Of a stretch of 64,000 bases of DNA, positions 13,001 to 28,300 are shown piece after piece. Position 1 is the first letter of the stretch; every line of letters starts with the position of its first letter. The DNA is from Liolophura sinensis (lineage: Eukaryota > Mollusca > Polyplacophora > Chitonida > Chitonidae): the NCBI RefSeq assembly GCF_032854445.1, contig NC_088300.1, positions 23,913,608-23,977,607 on the forward strand. Direction: 5' to 3'. Made by a program: the position numbers and the translations under genes. The notes under the pieces are model-generated. The model was given only the letters and a program-made list of their open reading frames with translations. It made no database searches and had not been told where the DNA came from.

Positions 13001-16000
13001 CAAAAATGGTTAGAATACATGGAGATTGAGCGAGTAAGAAGAGGTTCTATTGATTGCAAACATGTATTGAAATCTGAAATGTCACTTCAGGGAGAATGTT
13101 TCAAGTTTTCTCAAACAAACAAACAACTTATGTCATTTTCCATAAACACTTAATACTGATTGAGGGACTTATGTCCGCCAGGGCCTTAGCCCGACGGAGG
13201 TTTTATCTGTTGGGCATCCATGTGTGTGTGTGGGGGGGGGCTCCTTTGTCTGCCGCAGCACCAGTGATTAATTGGTGGAAAATTCCATGTAATTATGGAT
13301 AGCCAGCATATGTGATGAAAGAGAAACGCTGAATTTGTTTACTTTTTTTTTTAAACACACCAGCTGTGCTTCTGAAACCAATGTAAAAGTTCAATCTGTT
13401 TTGAATTAGAACAAGATTGGCTTTAGGATTTTTGAGATGGACTTCAGTTCAAATATATTTCTGAACAAAGGTTAATGCACCCACATGTAAGAAAACAACA
13501 GAAACTTAACAAAGGCCTACCAGAATTGATTTCAGTGCATAGATGTGGATGGAGTTATACCTGATTGGCGTGTATCCAGGCGTGGGGGTGAGGTGTGGGA
13601 TTTGGCAGATGCAGCCTGTGCTCTATTGGGGTCAGGTGAGGCGGCGGACTCTGTGATCTCTGGTAGAGCACCTCCTGCTAACCCACCCTCTCCTGCACGG
13701 TCAGAGTCCACTGAAATATCATGTTAGAGAGGCTCAGTAAGGACAGATCAAAAATAAAAAAAAAAAATTCATTGTGTGATACTATGTTCATGATACTCTC
13801 AAGCCTATGGGTAGGAATTTATACGAATGTGACTGTTCTCACTGCCAATGTGTATACACGGATTAGGACATCCAAACACTACAGCATTCAGGTATCCTGA
13901 TGTCATATCCTCAACCTTGTATTATGTGAGAAGATCTGCCAGCAACCTGTGGATGAGGGGTTCCCCAAGGATATCCCCTGGTTTCCTCCCAATACTGGAT
14001 GTTGATGTATAAGTGAAATATTCTTTAGTATGGCATAAAACTAAAAATGAAATAAAAAATATAAAATAACACCATGTCACCCAAGTGATCTTGCATAAGT
14101 ATCTAAATGCCACAGAATTCAGGTGACCTTGCATACTGACTAAATGAGCCTCTCTCATGGCTGACACTGCTCTAACTAAGCTCTAACTCACAATGGACTC
14201 CTCCCACAGTAATGCATCACGTGAAATATTCTTGAGTACGGCGTAAAACACCAATCAAATAAATAAATAACTAAATAAATCGCCAGGGACTAGATGAGCC
14301 TCTCTCATGGCTGACACTCCTCTAACTAAGTCCATGTTATCTCTGGATTCACCAGGGTCTGGATGAGCCACTCTCATGACTGAGACTGTTTACTACCTGT
14401 AAGCTCTAGACTCACCAGGGTCTGAATGAGACTCTCTTAGGATAGACATTGCTCTCTTCTCTCTCTCAGCCTCCTCCTGCAGTTCTTTTGCCGCACTCAC
14501 AGCAGCCGCCTGATTCAACTTATTTGACTCAAGATACGCCATTTCTGCTCCAATCTCATTGTTGACGGCATCATAGAACAAACCTGTCAGAAAGTGGCCA
14601 AGAAAGTGCTAATCAATCCAGTGGTTTGATGGCAGGATGATTTAACAGCTGATTTAGAAAAATGCAAACCGATTTAAGTGGATGGATGAAAATCTACTTA
14701 TCCCATTTTCACCTGCATATATGCATCAACAACAAGCATCTTTGTGACAGATACTATATAATTATTATTATATGTACTAAATATTATTTATAAAAATGAT
14801 TAGCATGTTTTCTTATCATACAGTAAATCTTCGATCTTTTCAACCACTAATGTACTTTTTCAGTGGAAGTTATGCATATAGTTTTTATGAAAATGATGCT
14901 AAAAATAATCTGTTTGTGTCATTAAAGACTCAATCTTTACAAAACTGTGTATATTATTTCTCTACACCCAATAATTCTCACAGAATGTTTCAAAATATTT
15001 GTTGCAGAGGCAGTTGAAAGAAAAAATAGGGTATGTTAATGTTGGGAATGAAGCCATTGTCAAATGGACAAACTGCGAAGAGCAGTGTTAAAAAAAAAAG
15101 TAATCGGAAAGAATCAAAGAATCTGGCAATTTTTAACATTCTCAACAAAAAATATTCATGTGACAAAAACAGAAGATCTCACCTAACATGGTCCATGCTT
15201 GGATACTCTTGGGTTGTACACAGGTGGCTGCCTCAAAGAAAGTCTCGGCCACATCAAACCTCTCAGCCAGAGTACACACCACAGCATACAGCAGCAGTCT
15301 GGTCATGACACAGGTGAATCAGGTGAATAACCACGGTAAGCTTTATATTCAAACTAAATTCTCATTTACTTATTTATATGACTGGAGTTCCACGCCATAC
15401 CCAAGAGTATTTCACTTTTACAACAGCAGCCACCACTATGGCGAGAGAAAACTGGGTACAGTAAGTTGTTGGTAGACCTTCCCAAGTATGACCGGAGAGA
15501 AAGCCAACATCACAATGAACTGGCATGGAACTCACATCAGTGAGAAACAAAATGCTTGAAAAAACATGGAATGGATCTCAGAAAATGTAAAAAAACAGAA
15601 TGCAGAATTCAATACATACTTCATTTGTCAGATAGTTGAATGTTTGGATACAGAATCACTTTTAAACATAACTGAAGTCTTCTCACAGTTATTGTCACCA
15701 AAATGTAGGCCAACATGTATCATTTCAACTGATCTACATACCCACTCAGATGTTTCTGATCAACAGCAATACATTCCTTGAAACATTCTTCAGCCTGGAA
15801 AACAAATTTTAATTAGCATTTAATTTTTTTATTTGATTGGTGTTTTAAGCCATACTCAGGAATATTTCACTTATATGACAGTGTGGCCAGCATTATGGTG
15901 GGAGGAAACTGGGCAGAGCCCTGAGGAAATCCATGACCATCCGCAGGTTGCTGGAAGACATACCCACGCACAGCCAGAGATGAAGCCAGTATAAAGCTTG

Positions 16001-19000
16001 ACTTGAACTCACAGCAACCACATTGATGAGAGGCTCCTGGGTCACTGCACCACGCTGGTAGGCTAACCACCTCAGCAACCTCAAATGAAGACCTCAAATG
16101 AGCATTTAATTAAAGATGCACAGAGGTGCAACAATGGATTAAAACAATAAAGACTACATTTATATTCAAGATAGCCTTGTATGTTTGTTTACATCAGTTG
16201 TTTATTAATACTTACCTTGGTAACATCATTGATGTAAAGGCAGAAAGAACCATAATCAAGCCAGTGCTCAGGGTCATTCCGGTCTCGTGCTATTCTCTGA
16301 GAAATGAAATAAAATAGGAATAAAACAGAAAGCAGTGCATTTCAACATTTAAAGTGTCATATTTCATTTATTATTTACATAACCATGTTTAATGCCATAC
16401 TTAAGAACTTTTTGTTTATACAAATACCAGACAATGGGCAGAGGAAACGTGGACTACCTGGGGTAAACCACTGATCTTCGGCAATTTACTGATGAACACT
16501 CTCACACTTAAATTCTAAATATCAATAAAGAATCCCTCCCCCCTCCGCTTTTTTTTTAAGCTAGCAAAAGCTATTGTATAAAGGTGAACATTTCTGTGCA
16601 AGATTTTGACATTACTTACCTCCTGATAATATTTAATGGCTAGGTCATAGTTGCCATTAGCCTCTGCTTCCGCAGCAAAGTGTTTGAGTTGCTGAGAGTC
16701 AGTGAGGGGTTCAGGGATGGGTGGCTGGTCCTCCACAGCTAGTACCTTACCCAGGGCAACGTGCATCTGATCCACCAGGTATACGTACAGCTCACTCAGG
16801 AATGTCTGGGAAGTACGTGTGAAGAAGATACATAGATGAAGTGTACATGTCTGATTGACTGATTGGTGTTTAATACCGTACTCAAGAGTTTTACACTGTG
16901 TGTGGCTGAAACCAAAGTGCTCAGAGTACACAACTGACCTACCCTTCATGACCACAAAAGGGCATTTTTGAGGCAAATAAATGTCACTAGATATTAAGAC
17001 ATCTGGTGCCAAAATTTACATTTTCCTAGCAGGATATCATCCTACCTTCCAAACGCCTCTCCAAGTACCTTTCTAAAATCAATAGAACTCCCAGAATCCG
17101 TAAAAATGAGCAACTTGAGTCATGAATGAAATACAAGGTAATTTAGGGTAATTTGTTAACCTCCTCCTGACTAAAAGCTGCAGCTAAAATAGCAAGAGCC
17201 AGACGTGAACACAAGACCTAAATTGTCAAGAGTTCAAAAGCCCTTTGAGCCAGAAAAGTCTCAACAATATTAAGCTGTTTAGAAAGTTAAAATGAAGCTT
17301 GTTTCAATTTTTTTTTTACTAGTATTACCTCAAAAACTGGTCACCATTAATGCAAGAGTTATAAGCACTAAACTGTAAAGTCTGCTTGATGCAGCAAGGG
17401 AGAATTATTTACTGTCATGAGAAATCATTAAACATCAGTAAATTCTTCTAAATACTTTCATGTGTCAATTGATTAGTTTTAAATGACCTCAGCAGAACCT
17501 ATAATACTGACTTGCTGAGGTGAAGCATTAGGCTGAGATCAGAAAATAATGTACAGAAAAAACTTGAATATCCTGACCAGACACTTGAGAGCTAAGAACT
17601 GTTGGTTTGACAGAAATGAATATTTTGTACAAATGCAAACTAAATGTTGTATGACACATGCAACACAGGGTGTTATGGTTGAACTAGCCAAAATCAGACC
17701 CTTTGAAACTATTTAGCTAGGATTCCAGAACAGATTTCAGAAACAGGTGCACAGTTTATATAACTCTTTAAATCATGAATCTGTATTAAAGGTTCGCAGA
17801 GGTGATGAAGATATTATAGCTTACCCAATGGTTCCACCACTATATTTGTACTGGATAAGAATAACCACCGCAGGTAAGGTTCGCAGAGGTGATGAAGATA
17901 TTATAGCTTACCCAATGGTTCCACCACTATATTTGTACTGGATAAGAATAAACACCGCAGGTACTCTCTGCTAAGAGAAATACATGTATGCAATAAGTTA
18001 AAGAAAAATGGTATAATAGTATATTTACCTGCAGCTGATCTCTGTCCTCAAAATTGGTTGTCTTCAGATACTTCTCCCTTACTATTTTCACCACAGAATG
18101 TTTGAGCTGTTCTTTAAATGCGAAGTATTTTCCAGATGAGTTGAGCTCATACAGAAGTTTCTGTCTCCTAGAAAAAAGCAACATTCACATGTTCACTGGA
18201 AAAAGTACAAAATTAAAATGATCATTAGACTCCAAAAGTGCGGTAAATAAAATAAATGTTAAGGTTTAGTGAAATTTAATGAACATGTAGTCTCTTTCAT
18301 TACATGTGTTCAAACTACTTAATGACAAAATTATTGTCAGTTGTTTGAGCTGAAACAATACAGACCACTCAACTGTCTTTGTATCAAATGTTTATATACT
18401 TGCATATGTATATGAGTATACCGAGAAGACAAGATTGCGAGATATCAGCCCCAAACCATAGTCAAAATTATTAAGAGTTAAAATGTTTCCTACCTTGCTT
18501 CCATGGACTCATCAGTCTGTGGCTGTCCATCTTGAAGTTGATCACCAAATAAGTCTCTAATCAAACACAAAACACATCAACAAAAGTGACAAAAACTGAT
18601 GTTTACTATCTTTACAAGCATGGGTCTTCTAAAAAACAATTTCAATTTTTTTTTCTTTTGAATGTTTTCATCAGTGTGTGCTTTTTTCTTTCTTTTTTTA
18701 AAAATGAAATTCATGCATTCAACAGACTTACAAATTTTTGTAGAAATGAAAGCATGGCTACAGGTATTTCATTCAAATGTTCTGTGCTGGTGATTCAAGA
18801 CATTTACATGTATATGAATACATCTGCTAGATCTGAATGTCTCAAGTCTGACGTCAAATGTCCACAGGTCGTGGGTTTCCCCTGGGCACTGCCCGGTTTC
18901 CTCCCCCCATAATGCTGAGCACCCTTGTATATGTGAAATATTCTTGAGTACGCCGTAAAATAGCAATCAAATAAATAAATAAATCAAATGTCCACAATAC

Positions 19001-22000
19001 ACAGAAGTGTTACAGAAAGTATTACAACCAAACCACTGGAAGAGTTGAGTCCCTTGATCCCCCTGGTCTCGATATTGCTTTCACATGTCTTGATCACATT
19101 CAAGTCTAATAAAATTTTCGCTTGTTTATTCATATAGAGCCAACAATCAAAGACTACCAGATGGGAGACAACTAGCCACTATCCATATTTCTAAATTATG
19201 TTTTAAAAACACCCAGACTTACCTGAATTCATTTAGTACAAGATTGGCCACAGAGGCCACCTGGCCATGATAATCTTCTACTGCCTGTGAAAACATGAAC
19301 AGCATTAAAACTTCATTAAATGATTCTCCAAAGGTACAGGCTATAGAAAAATGACATGTTACAACCATGTTAATGGCACATCCTGAACCGTATGTTAATG
19401 GCACATCCTGAACTGTATGTTAATGACACATCCTGAACCGTATGTTAATGACACATCCTGAACCATATGTTAATGACACATCCTGAACTGATCGTGTATG
19501 CAATGCCTGAAGAGCATGAGTTTTCCAGTGAAAGTGCTGTGTCAGTATGGTACTCATTTTGCAGCACAGCATAACAATTTTTTTCCAAATCTTAAGGTCT
19601 ATCATGGCAGGCTATTTTCTTCTAAACTTGCAATGGAAAAAAAAAAAATTAAAACCAGGGGAGATAATCTAGATTATTCCCCATGGCCAGGTTGTGACAA
19701 ATAATGAGTAAACACATCACCTTTTGGGCTCCATTTGTTCTCTTAGGGAATAGTGGCCTTGGAGGAATGTACTCTGACACACTGAAAGGGAAACATTCAG
19801 TAGATGCGATTTAAGTAAAATTTGTGTCCATGTAAGCCAAAAATAAACTATTCATAATTTCATGCTGTTCACACTTATTCAGAACAAATCCAGCTAGTTA
19901 CACTGTACACAATTTTGCACAAGAAACTATTCAATTTGTAAATGAAGGTATATCACATGCCTGTGATATTTATCAAAAACTCTGAATGAAGTATTGTGAA
20001 AAATCAACCCCGGGGACCATAAGGAAACATATAAATTGTGAACTTACAAATAAATGGACATACACATGTAGTGCTACCAAAGCATGCATTTGTATTCTAA
20101 ATAAAGATGACTTATAAATGGTGAACATTTGTGCCATGTATTTACTGACCGTTTGGCGAGCTCCTCTGGGGGCCGTTTAGGGACCAGGGGCTTGGACAGG
20201 GTCATCTCAACCATGATGTAAGACTTAGCCTCCACATACTGTTGACCCTCTAAATTGACTGGTGGCTGACCATCCACCTCAGAGGCTGTTTCGGACGACT
20301 TCATCTGGGAGGCCTAGTGAACAGGATAACATATATTGATACAGCTCAGCTTATAACACTGTGCTATTCTTATATTCAAACACACACAGTCTGCTGTTTT
20401 CAGTGAAATGATGTATGTGTATTAACATTATAAAAATTAACTGAAGCTGGTTTACATGAAATTAGTGAATACTGGTAAATACCTAAATAATTCACAAGTT
20501 GGTAGAACTGAGAAGCTCACTTAAGTTTACTACATTTTCATTAATTTCAAAAGTCCTACTTTGGATTAAGCGTGAATTACAATATGTATACTTGTCTGTT
20601 AAGGTTTCATGCTAAACATCCGATACAATGATATTATTTTCACATTGAATTAACAAACATATAGCAGCATACTCACAATAATACATGTAGACAAGTCAAG
20701 AGGTCTAAAGTTATTATCTAATATTAAAATGAACTATTGCTCTGAAAACTGATTGATAAAAGACTTACATGTACATGATAAATTCTCAAAGCTTGCTCAT
20801 AGTAATTCACACATTTAAGATTTGTACAGTATATCTACAGTAAAATCTTACCTTATATACAGTACCTTTTAAATTTAGTTCTATAATATGATGAGAACAC
20901 TAAACTGTTCTCTCTGTATAATGTATCTTTAAATGATGCAGACAAATACGGTAAATGTAACCTATTTTATCCTAAACTTTCTATGGACCCATTGTTAAAG
21001 AACAATATCTGAACTACTCTACTGTACTACACTGAAGGAGTGAACGTTCCATGGTGAGAACCCACTGTACCTTTCCATAGTAAGAACACTTACAATTTGA
21101 ATATTCATAAGCATCTGTTGACTAATGAGTGCTGACATGCAAAGTGAGAATTATTCTCACTACTCTCATATGTAAGCTATAGGTTTCTCACACAGGAGGA
21201 TCAGTTGTGTATGTTCTACTGTCCTTGTAGCCATGCAATATTTATATGCCATGCAAATTCCTATGATAGCCCATACACACTAATTTTAAAAGCAAATTAC
21301 TAAATTACCAATAATCTCTTACACTGACATAGTCATATAAGCTTATGAACAAAAACTCTAGGATGAATAACTAGTCCTACTAGGTTAGTATAAGCCTACA
21401 TGTAGAATAGGCACTAGAACTGACCATACTCACGGCGGACAATCGCCCATCATGCTCCTTATTACGAGTTAAATGTTTCTGGAAATCATTATCACAAAGT
21501 CTTAAGTCTATTCAATTAAACATTGACATTACACCTCTATATACGTGGAGTTTGAATTTTTTCTGGCGTTATTTGTTTAGTTTGTTTAGGCAACATCTCA
21601 AAACTGTTTTAAAAGGTGACTGTATTTCTGGTGTAACTGATTAGTGTCATGGATGCACATGATATGAAAGCCAATGGTACGTGTACAGTATGTGCATGTT
21701 AGAAAAGAAACACACAAAAGTAGCACACATGTACCAAATAACGTTCACCATAGGCTGACATTTTCCTTCATGTGAGACATTTCTCCTCAAACAATTTAAC
21801 TACAGTGTACATGAAACAGTATTCTCCTCCTAACTAGTTAAAAAACAATTCTACTATAATTATATTTACATAGTGTGATTTGTAAAATACCATGTGATGT
21901 GTCAAAACAGAACAATCTCTATTTCAAGGTGAAGTAGACTGAAGTAAAAAATAATTTTTGCATCTGAATTAACCTAAGGTTAGTTGACTTGACAAAAAAA

Positions 22001-22350
22001 AAACAAAAAAAAAAACAGCAGAATTATATTAAATAGAAAATTATATGCCATAACTGTGAACACCATGAGCTATGAAAACAAACATTAGTTGTGCAAAGCA
22101 GAGATCTTGACTAAGAATGTGCATGGGCAGTGTATGATATGTGATCAGAATAGAAAAAAGGATAACAAAGTGATGTGGACTGAATAGTTAATCAGATCAT
22201 GGAAGGACAGTGTATAGTGACAGTAAAGTATGTAAAGAGGTTGGGTGGTCATGGTGGGCAAGAGGCAGGGACTACATGTACATCTCAGAGGCCTGGCTTT
22301 CTCCTTATACATGTAAATATCCATATTTGGAGCAGATAATTGAGTGTAAT

Positions 22351-22385
<35 letters not shown>

Positions 22386-25300
22386 TTTTATTGGTGTTTT
22401 ATGCCGTACTCAAGAATATTTCACTTATTTGATGGTCACCAGCATTATGGCGGGAAGAAACCAGGCAGAGCCCAGGGAAATATATGACCATCCGCAGGTT
22501 GCTGGCAAACCTTCCTACATGCGGCCGGAGAGGAAGCCAGCATGAGCTGGACTTGAACTCACAGCGACCGCATTGGTGAGACTAATGCTGCACTAGTGAG
22601 CTAACCAGCTGGGCCACGGAGGCCCCCTTAAGTGTAAAAGTCATCCATGTACATCCATGTGTAAAAGTGTGCCATGTACATATACATGTATGTATCGCAT
22701 CACCTCTGTCATTGAAGATGTACAAGCAATCTATAATAGCATCTGAACATATATCATTCACATTCATGCAGTGTGCACAATCTGGCAGCAAAAAAAAAAT
22801 AAAATAAAATAAACAGCAGAATTGCCTACTAATGTGCAATAATTTAAATTCATTTTCTATTTGAAATCACATATTTACCACTGGTTTTTGCAGACTGGTT
22901 CCAGCTCGAGAGGCCAGCTATGTTAAGATGTCAAAAAGGCTTACAAAGAACACATGTATAGGCAAACATAACATGTAAATCTCATTTTTTGAAGTCAAGG
23001 GTGACATAATTTAAGGAGAGCATTAGAGATGTCAATGACAACCCCTTTCCTAGATTACATCTTGACCTTGGTAGCAATTCTATTCATTCTAACATAAGTT
23101 ATGTTGATGTTTTCTATCACCATGTTTGTTTTTAGTGTTTAACCCTGCTGTTTCCGTAAGATCAAACTCAAAGTAGTGTCCCCTTGGATAACTATAGTTC
23201 TAATGTTAACATCTTTGTAATGCTGCCTCAATGAAAGACAATGCTGAAGACACCAACCATGACACTCCAGTTAACTGGCTTCAGTATAATCACACCAGGC
23301 TGACAAGTTAGTACTTGGTCTATCCCACCATAGATACTGTAGTTTTTGGCTTCACACAAAAGAAGTATTTGTATATTTTTTGTGGAATATTGTACACCTA
23401 TAACCTATGTTAATAGTAAATACATGGATACACAAGTCTCAAATCAAACAGCACCATGATGTTATAGTAGCTCTTCAACCTTTTCACCTGTAATTACAAT
23501 GTAAGGCAACAACAAAATTAATGCTTGTTGTCTCTTGGAAAGAAACAAACAATAAATTCTTACCACTAATGTGGATTTACAATGGTACAAACTGTTATAT
23601 AAAATTATCATGACTTGCACGGTCCATTGATTTTGTGGATGAAAAGACTGAAGAACTGGGTAGATACAAAAACCTTTATAAAATGAAAACAATCAAACCC
23701 TGTGAGAACATAACAACAATCACCTATTTAGTGTCCTCAAATACACATTGCAAACAATGGTAGGCCTACATGTACATGTTTGGCGTGTAAGTACGTAAAT
23801 ATTTCTTTCAACAACAACCACTTATATGTATATCCTTCTGCACAGTAAGATAAAGTAAGATTGGTGTGATTGGTAAGATCGCTGACAATTTGATCACAAA
23901 ACATGCCACATTAATGTCAAATGTTTATCTGGCCATGTTTTTCAAGTAGTATACTAGAATGACCCTCCAATGATCAGGGTATTGTCAGACTTTTGTTGAC
24001 TACTGAGCTCTGTTTTCAAGGAATCCTAATACCATGTGACTAAACACCAAAACACAGATCACATGTAACAGGAAAATTCTTTCCCTACCCCTAACAAGCA
24101 ATGTTTTGTGATCATTTAATGACAAACCATATCACAGGATGAATAGGTGCAGTATACAATCAATGGGTGGGTCAGGATATATAACAAATATGATACAAGA
24201 CAACAGAGAGTTACGTATGATCACGCAGTTTAGTTGTGTTGGGTATAAAACAAAGTGAGCTATTACCTCCTCTGGTGGAACAGTACTAGATCTCTGTAAT
24301 ATTACAATGTCACATAACATGCAGGTATAGTACATGTGTTATAACCCATCTTAGGCCAACGATAATTAATTATTTGTTTATCATGTATGTATACATTACA
24401 TATTTTTGTAGCTGGTAATTTATCTTAATACTTACTACTTAATTGAAAAAAAAAACATATATATTATTTTGTGCTATCAAGAACAATCGTTTATATAAAA
24501 TAAACTTCAAATCAGCACTAAATTTTGTCAATTTTTATTGCCTAGACTGTGTTCCAGGTACAATAAACAAAATATAATTTTGGCAAAGAAATTGAAATTG
24601 ACAATTCCTAATTAATAAACACTGCATATACATGTAGCATGAGTGATTCAGTTAAAAGGTCATGAGAAACAAACAATCAATTAATATTGGCCTTTCACTA
24701 CAGTACAAGCCAGGCTAAACATTCTGTCGAGATTGCTTAGTAGCTAACTATTGGTTTGTTTGTGGTGCGCCTGTAGAGTGAACATGGAACATGGAATATT
24801 CCACTGGGCTGGCCAATCATATCATTCATACAGAGAGGCCAAACTAGTAACTTTTTACTAGCCTTTAGTATGAATGAATGGATGCTTATGGCTTCAACAC
24901 ACATGCTACATCAATAATACTTCAGCCTTATTGTGGCATGAATTAACAGGTTTTACACCTTCTGGAGATGAAGGCTGGATGAATGACAGTGGAATGCCAC
25001 AGCAGGAAGAAACTTTTGGCCATCTTGTACAATATGATGCAATAAAGAGGTTTTTAAATTTTGAGTGCTTCTATCAGAGCTTATTAAGTCAGATTAAGAG
25101 CTTGACACATTAAAAGTTATTTACAGCTTTTAGATGCTGGATAAATTCAAGCCTTGTCCCAGAACAAAAATGAAATGCACTTGAGTACATCTGCTAGTCC
25201 GTCACTGTAAGAAATTCACCACTGATACCTTTAAATAAGTGACGTGTTAAAGTGACAAGTCTTGTTATTTGGACTAAACATGTGAATTCCTGTGTAAATT

Positions 25301-28300
25301 AAAGTGTTTAGTGTTTTCATACATTCAGCATGCAACCACAGTTCACTGATCTACATACCAGAACATGCATGCCATGAAAAAGTTACCAAACCCAAGTTGT
25401 CAGTTTCTTGAATTCTTACCCCTTTTTTGTTTTCCTTGTCCTTCTTTTCACCGTCTTTACCTTTCTTATGGGATGGAGAGGCACTGTTTCTTGTCAGAAT
25501 ATTGTTGGCAATTTTGTGAGCTTCATCAGCAAGCCCACCTTTTCTCTTTGTCTGAAAAACATTAAACAGGGTCCTACAGCAATGCACATGGTATTGAGAA
25601 CAAGAAAACAATGTGACTATAACTATCACATAGAGCTGTGGTATGACTAATCACAATGTATGTATTATATAGTGGTCTTATTGTGGTCTTATGAAATCAG
25701 TCTGATCGCACCATATGACAGTCCTGTACTTGGAGCGATACTGGATCCCGGAGAGCTGTATTTGTTTCATATTGTATGTTAGTAAAGGGCGATAACTTTA
25801 TATGCCAAAAGCATTGTGTTATTTTTGCATGGGGTTTAAGTCCTCGAAGATGTTCAGCTATATAATAAATAGGGCACTGTGAAGTGTTTTCTGCATTGTG
25901 GAGTGGTATTGGACTGGTCCATGTTGTGTTGGAAATCTGCATTGGATCCAATAATGTACAAAACACTTCACAATAACCTAATAATATTGTTATAGCTTTT
26001 TTTTAAAAATGTTTTACCTGTAAGTCTATTTCAAACTTTCCCACTTGTGAAATATAGATATGCACACCATAATGGTGGAAGATAAGTGGTCCACTGGTTA
26101 TTGTCACTCAAGTCACAAGTACAGTGAGAGTGAAGGCATCCACACATTCCCTGACCATAGCCAGAATACAGCCCACACCTCAAACTTCTGACAAACGTTC
26201 GTCTACACTAGTTGGCTACAACCCTCTGCCAAGATATATTTTTATCCAGGCAAATGTATACCCACAAATGTATATAGATAATGTAAGAGTGATATGCCTG
26301 AGCTTCTTTCAACAATTTCAAATGAAGATGTCCAATAACAATCAAATCAATGATTCAGTTTTGTGGATATTGGATACTTTATATTTTGTACATTGTCCAC
26401 AAATCTGCAAGACACTGGGTTTTATTTCATTAGCTGCATTAAATGGTCCATCAATCAAAAGCAAACATTTAGCATCCCACCTAGCATAAATAGATGAACA
26501 GCTTACCTTTTCCATCAGCTCTAAGTCACTGTAAGCATACACTTTATAGGCTCCTCGGATTCTCTTCACTGTGAAGCAAAGTAGAACAAAGTTAATTTCA
26601 GAATAGAATTCAGGCATTTAACAATATTTACAATGCCTTAAAACAAAAACAAAAAAATACAAACAAAAAACCTAAGAAAAAATAAGTAAAGGTAGGTTTG
26701 GATATAGCATCAAGTGGTCATTCTGTTGACGCTCATTTATCTTTGTCTTTCTGGATTCAATTAAAATGCTTAATAATAATAATATAAGAAGATGGTCAAG
26801 CATCAGAGAACCACTGAGAAACAATGTTTTTTTAAATTCAAACCACCAATGCTTATATTGATGCCTCAAAAAAGGAGGCCATTATAGACAGAATGAATGT
26901 TACCTCCTGGATAGAGAAGAGGTGCCAGGTTAATGAAGGCAATCCCGTGAAAACCAATACTCCCATCCTCCTCCTGCAATTAACAAGCAATGGCTTCATT
27001 TAGAACAGTTATTCCACAAATTCCTTTCTCAACAAATATTATGCTGACCATTGTCTGTGTATGTGTGAGATGAAAGGAATGAATCATTTTAAAAATGCTC
27101 TCTGTCACATTTTTCCTATACATCATTAAACTGATACAAACTTCACAGTGGTGAAATGATACATTATACTTTTAAATTTAAGTATGTGTACTCAACCGTA
27201 TAGCTAACACGTTACCAAATTTACCAATATACATGTATCATGATCTAGAAAAAGGACAGTTCACTACTTTCTCATAATTTTATAGATATTACAAGATTTA
27301 TCCTCAGTCACATATCTATTTATACTGTATATACACAATATAAAAGTACACTGTACATGTATTCATCAAATACCTGGACAATCACTGAATAGCTTACATA
27401 ATATGGCATTGCATGCAGATGTCTCAATCGAAGCCAGTAGCTTCAAAGCACAATACACAAATTGACTTCTGACTAAAAAGTAAATGTATATTTTCAATCC
27501 AAACTTTTTAGCCACCTGACAAATGGCCACCACACACATGTATAGACAGCATTTGTTGAAAGACTTAATAAATACAAATATGGTACACAAAGACACAAAA
27601 ACACATAAAAAGCAAGCATATATTATTACAGATATCTAGAGTTTGTGTCACTTTGTAGCTTTGCAACTTATGTCTTCACAGCAGACAAACTAAACAAACC
27701 TTAGTATGCCGAGCATGCAAAAACTATATATACCCACAAATTCCATGGAAAGATGGTGAACATATCATAAGAAAAACATTTATTATGTGTTTATGACAAG
27801 AAATATGTTCAGCATCAGTATATCTGGTGGGTGGGTGGATGGGGGGAGGAATAACTAGGTTCAGACTATTTTGATCTAACTGCTATATAGGAATTATATT
27901 AAACATTACTGTCGTCTATACATCTTAAGAATTATGAAATGGTACCTAAACTTCATTCTTCATTTTTTCATGGCATGATCTAAAACCTGTTGACAGAAAT
28001 AGATTTTGTTCATTCAACTCCTCCAGCATGACTATTAAATAACCCACCTTCTTTCCTGCTTTGCCTGCAGCTGGCATCGGCAGACGGAATATCTCAACGG
28101 GCCAGTACCGAGTCTTAGATATTTTATCCTGAAAACTGTAAAAACATAAGAAGGCCATGAAGCGGACTTAAAGATTTAGAAAATGTGAAGAATGAACTTA
28201 ATCTTGAACCGTACATTGTATGTGTAAAATATTTTTAGTAAAAACAGCTGTTAATTTCAGAATTTTAATTTTGTGATCCTAATCATTGCAATCTTGGACT

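Noticed and set aside
17747-17974. Plus-strand frame with a duplicated 29-residue segment
   Set aside because: It stays open because the 87-bp duplication is a multiple of three. It lies in an intron of a gene on the other strand and has no family resemblance.
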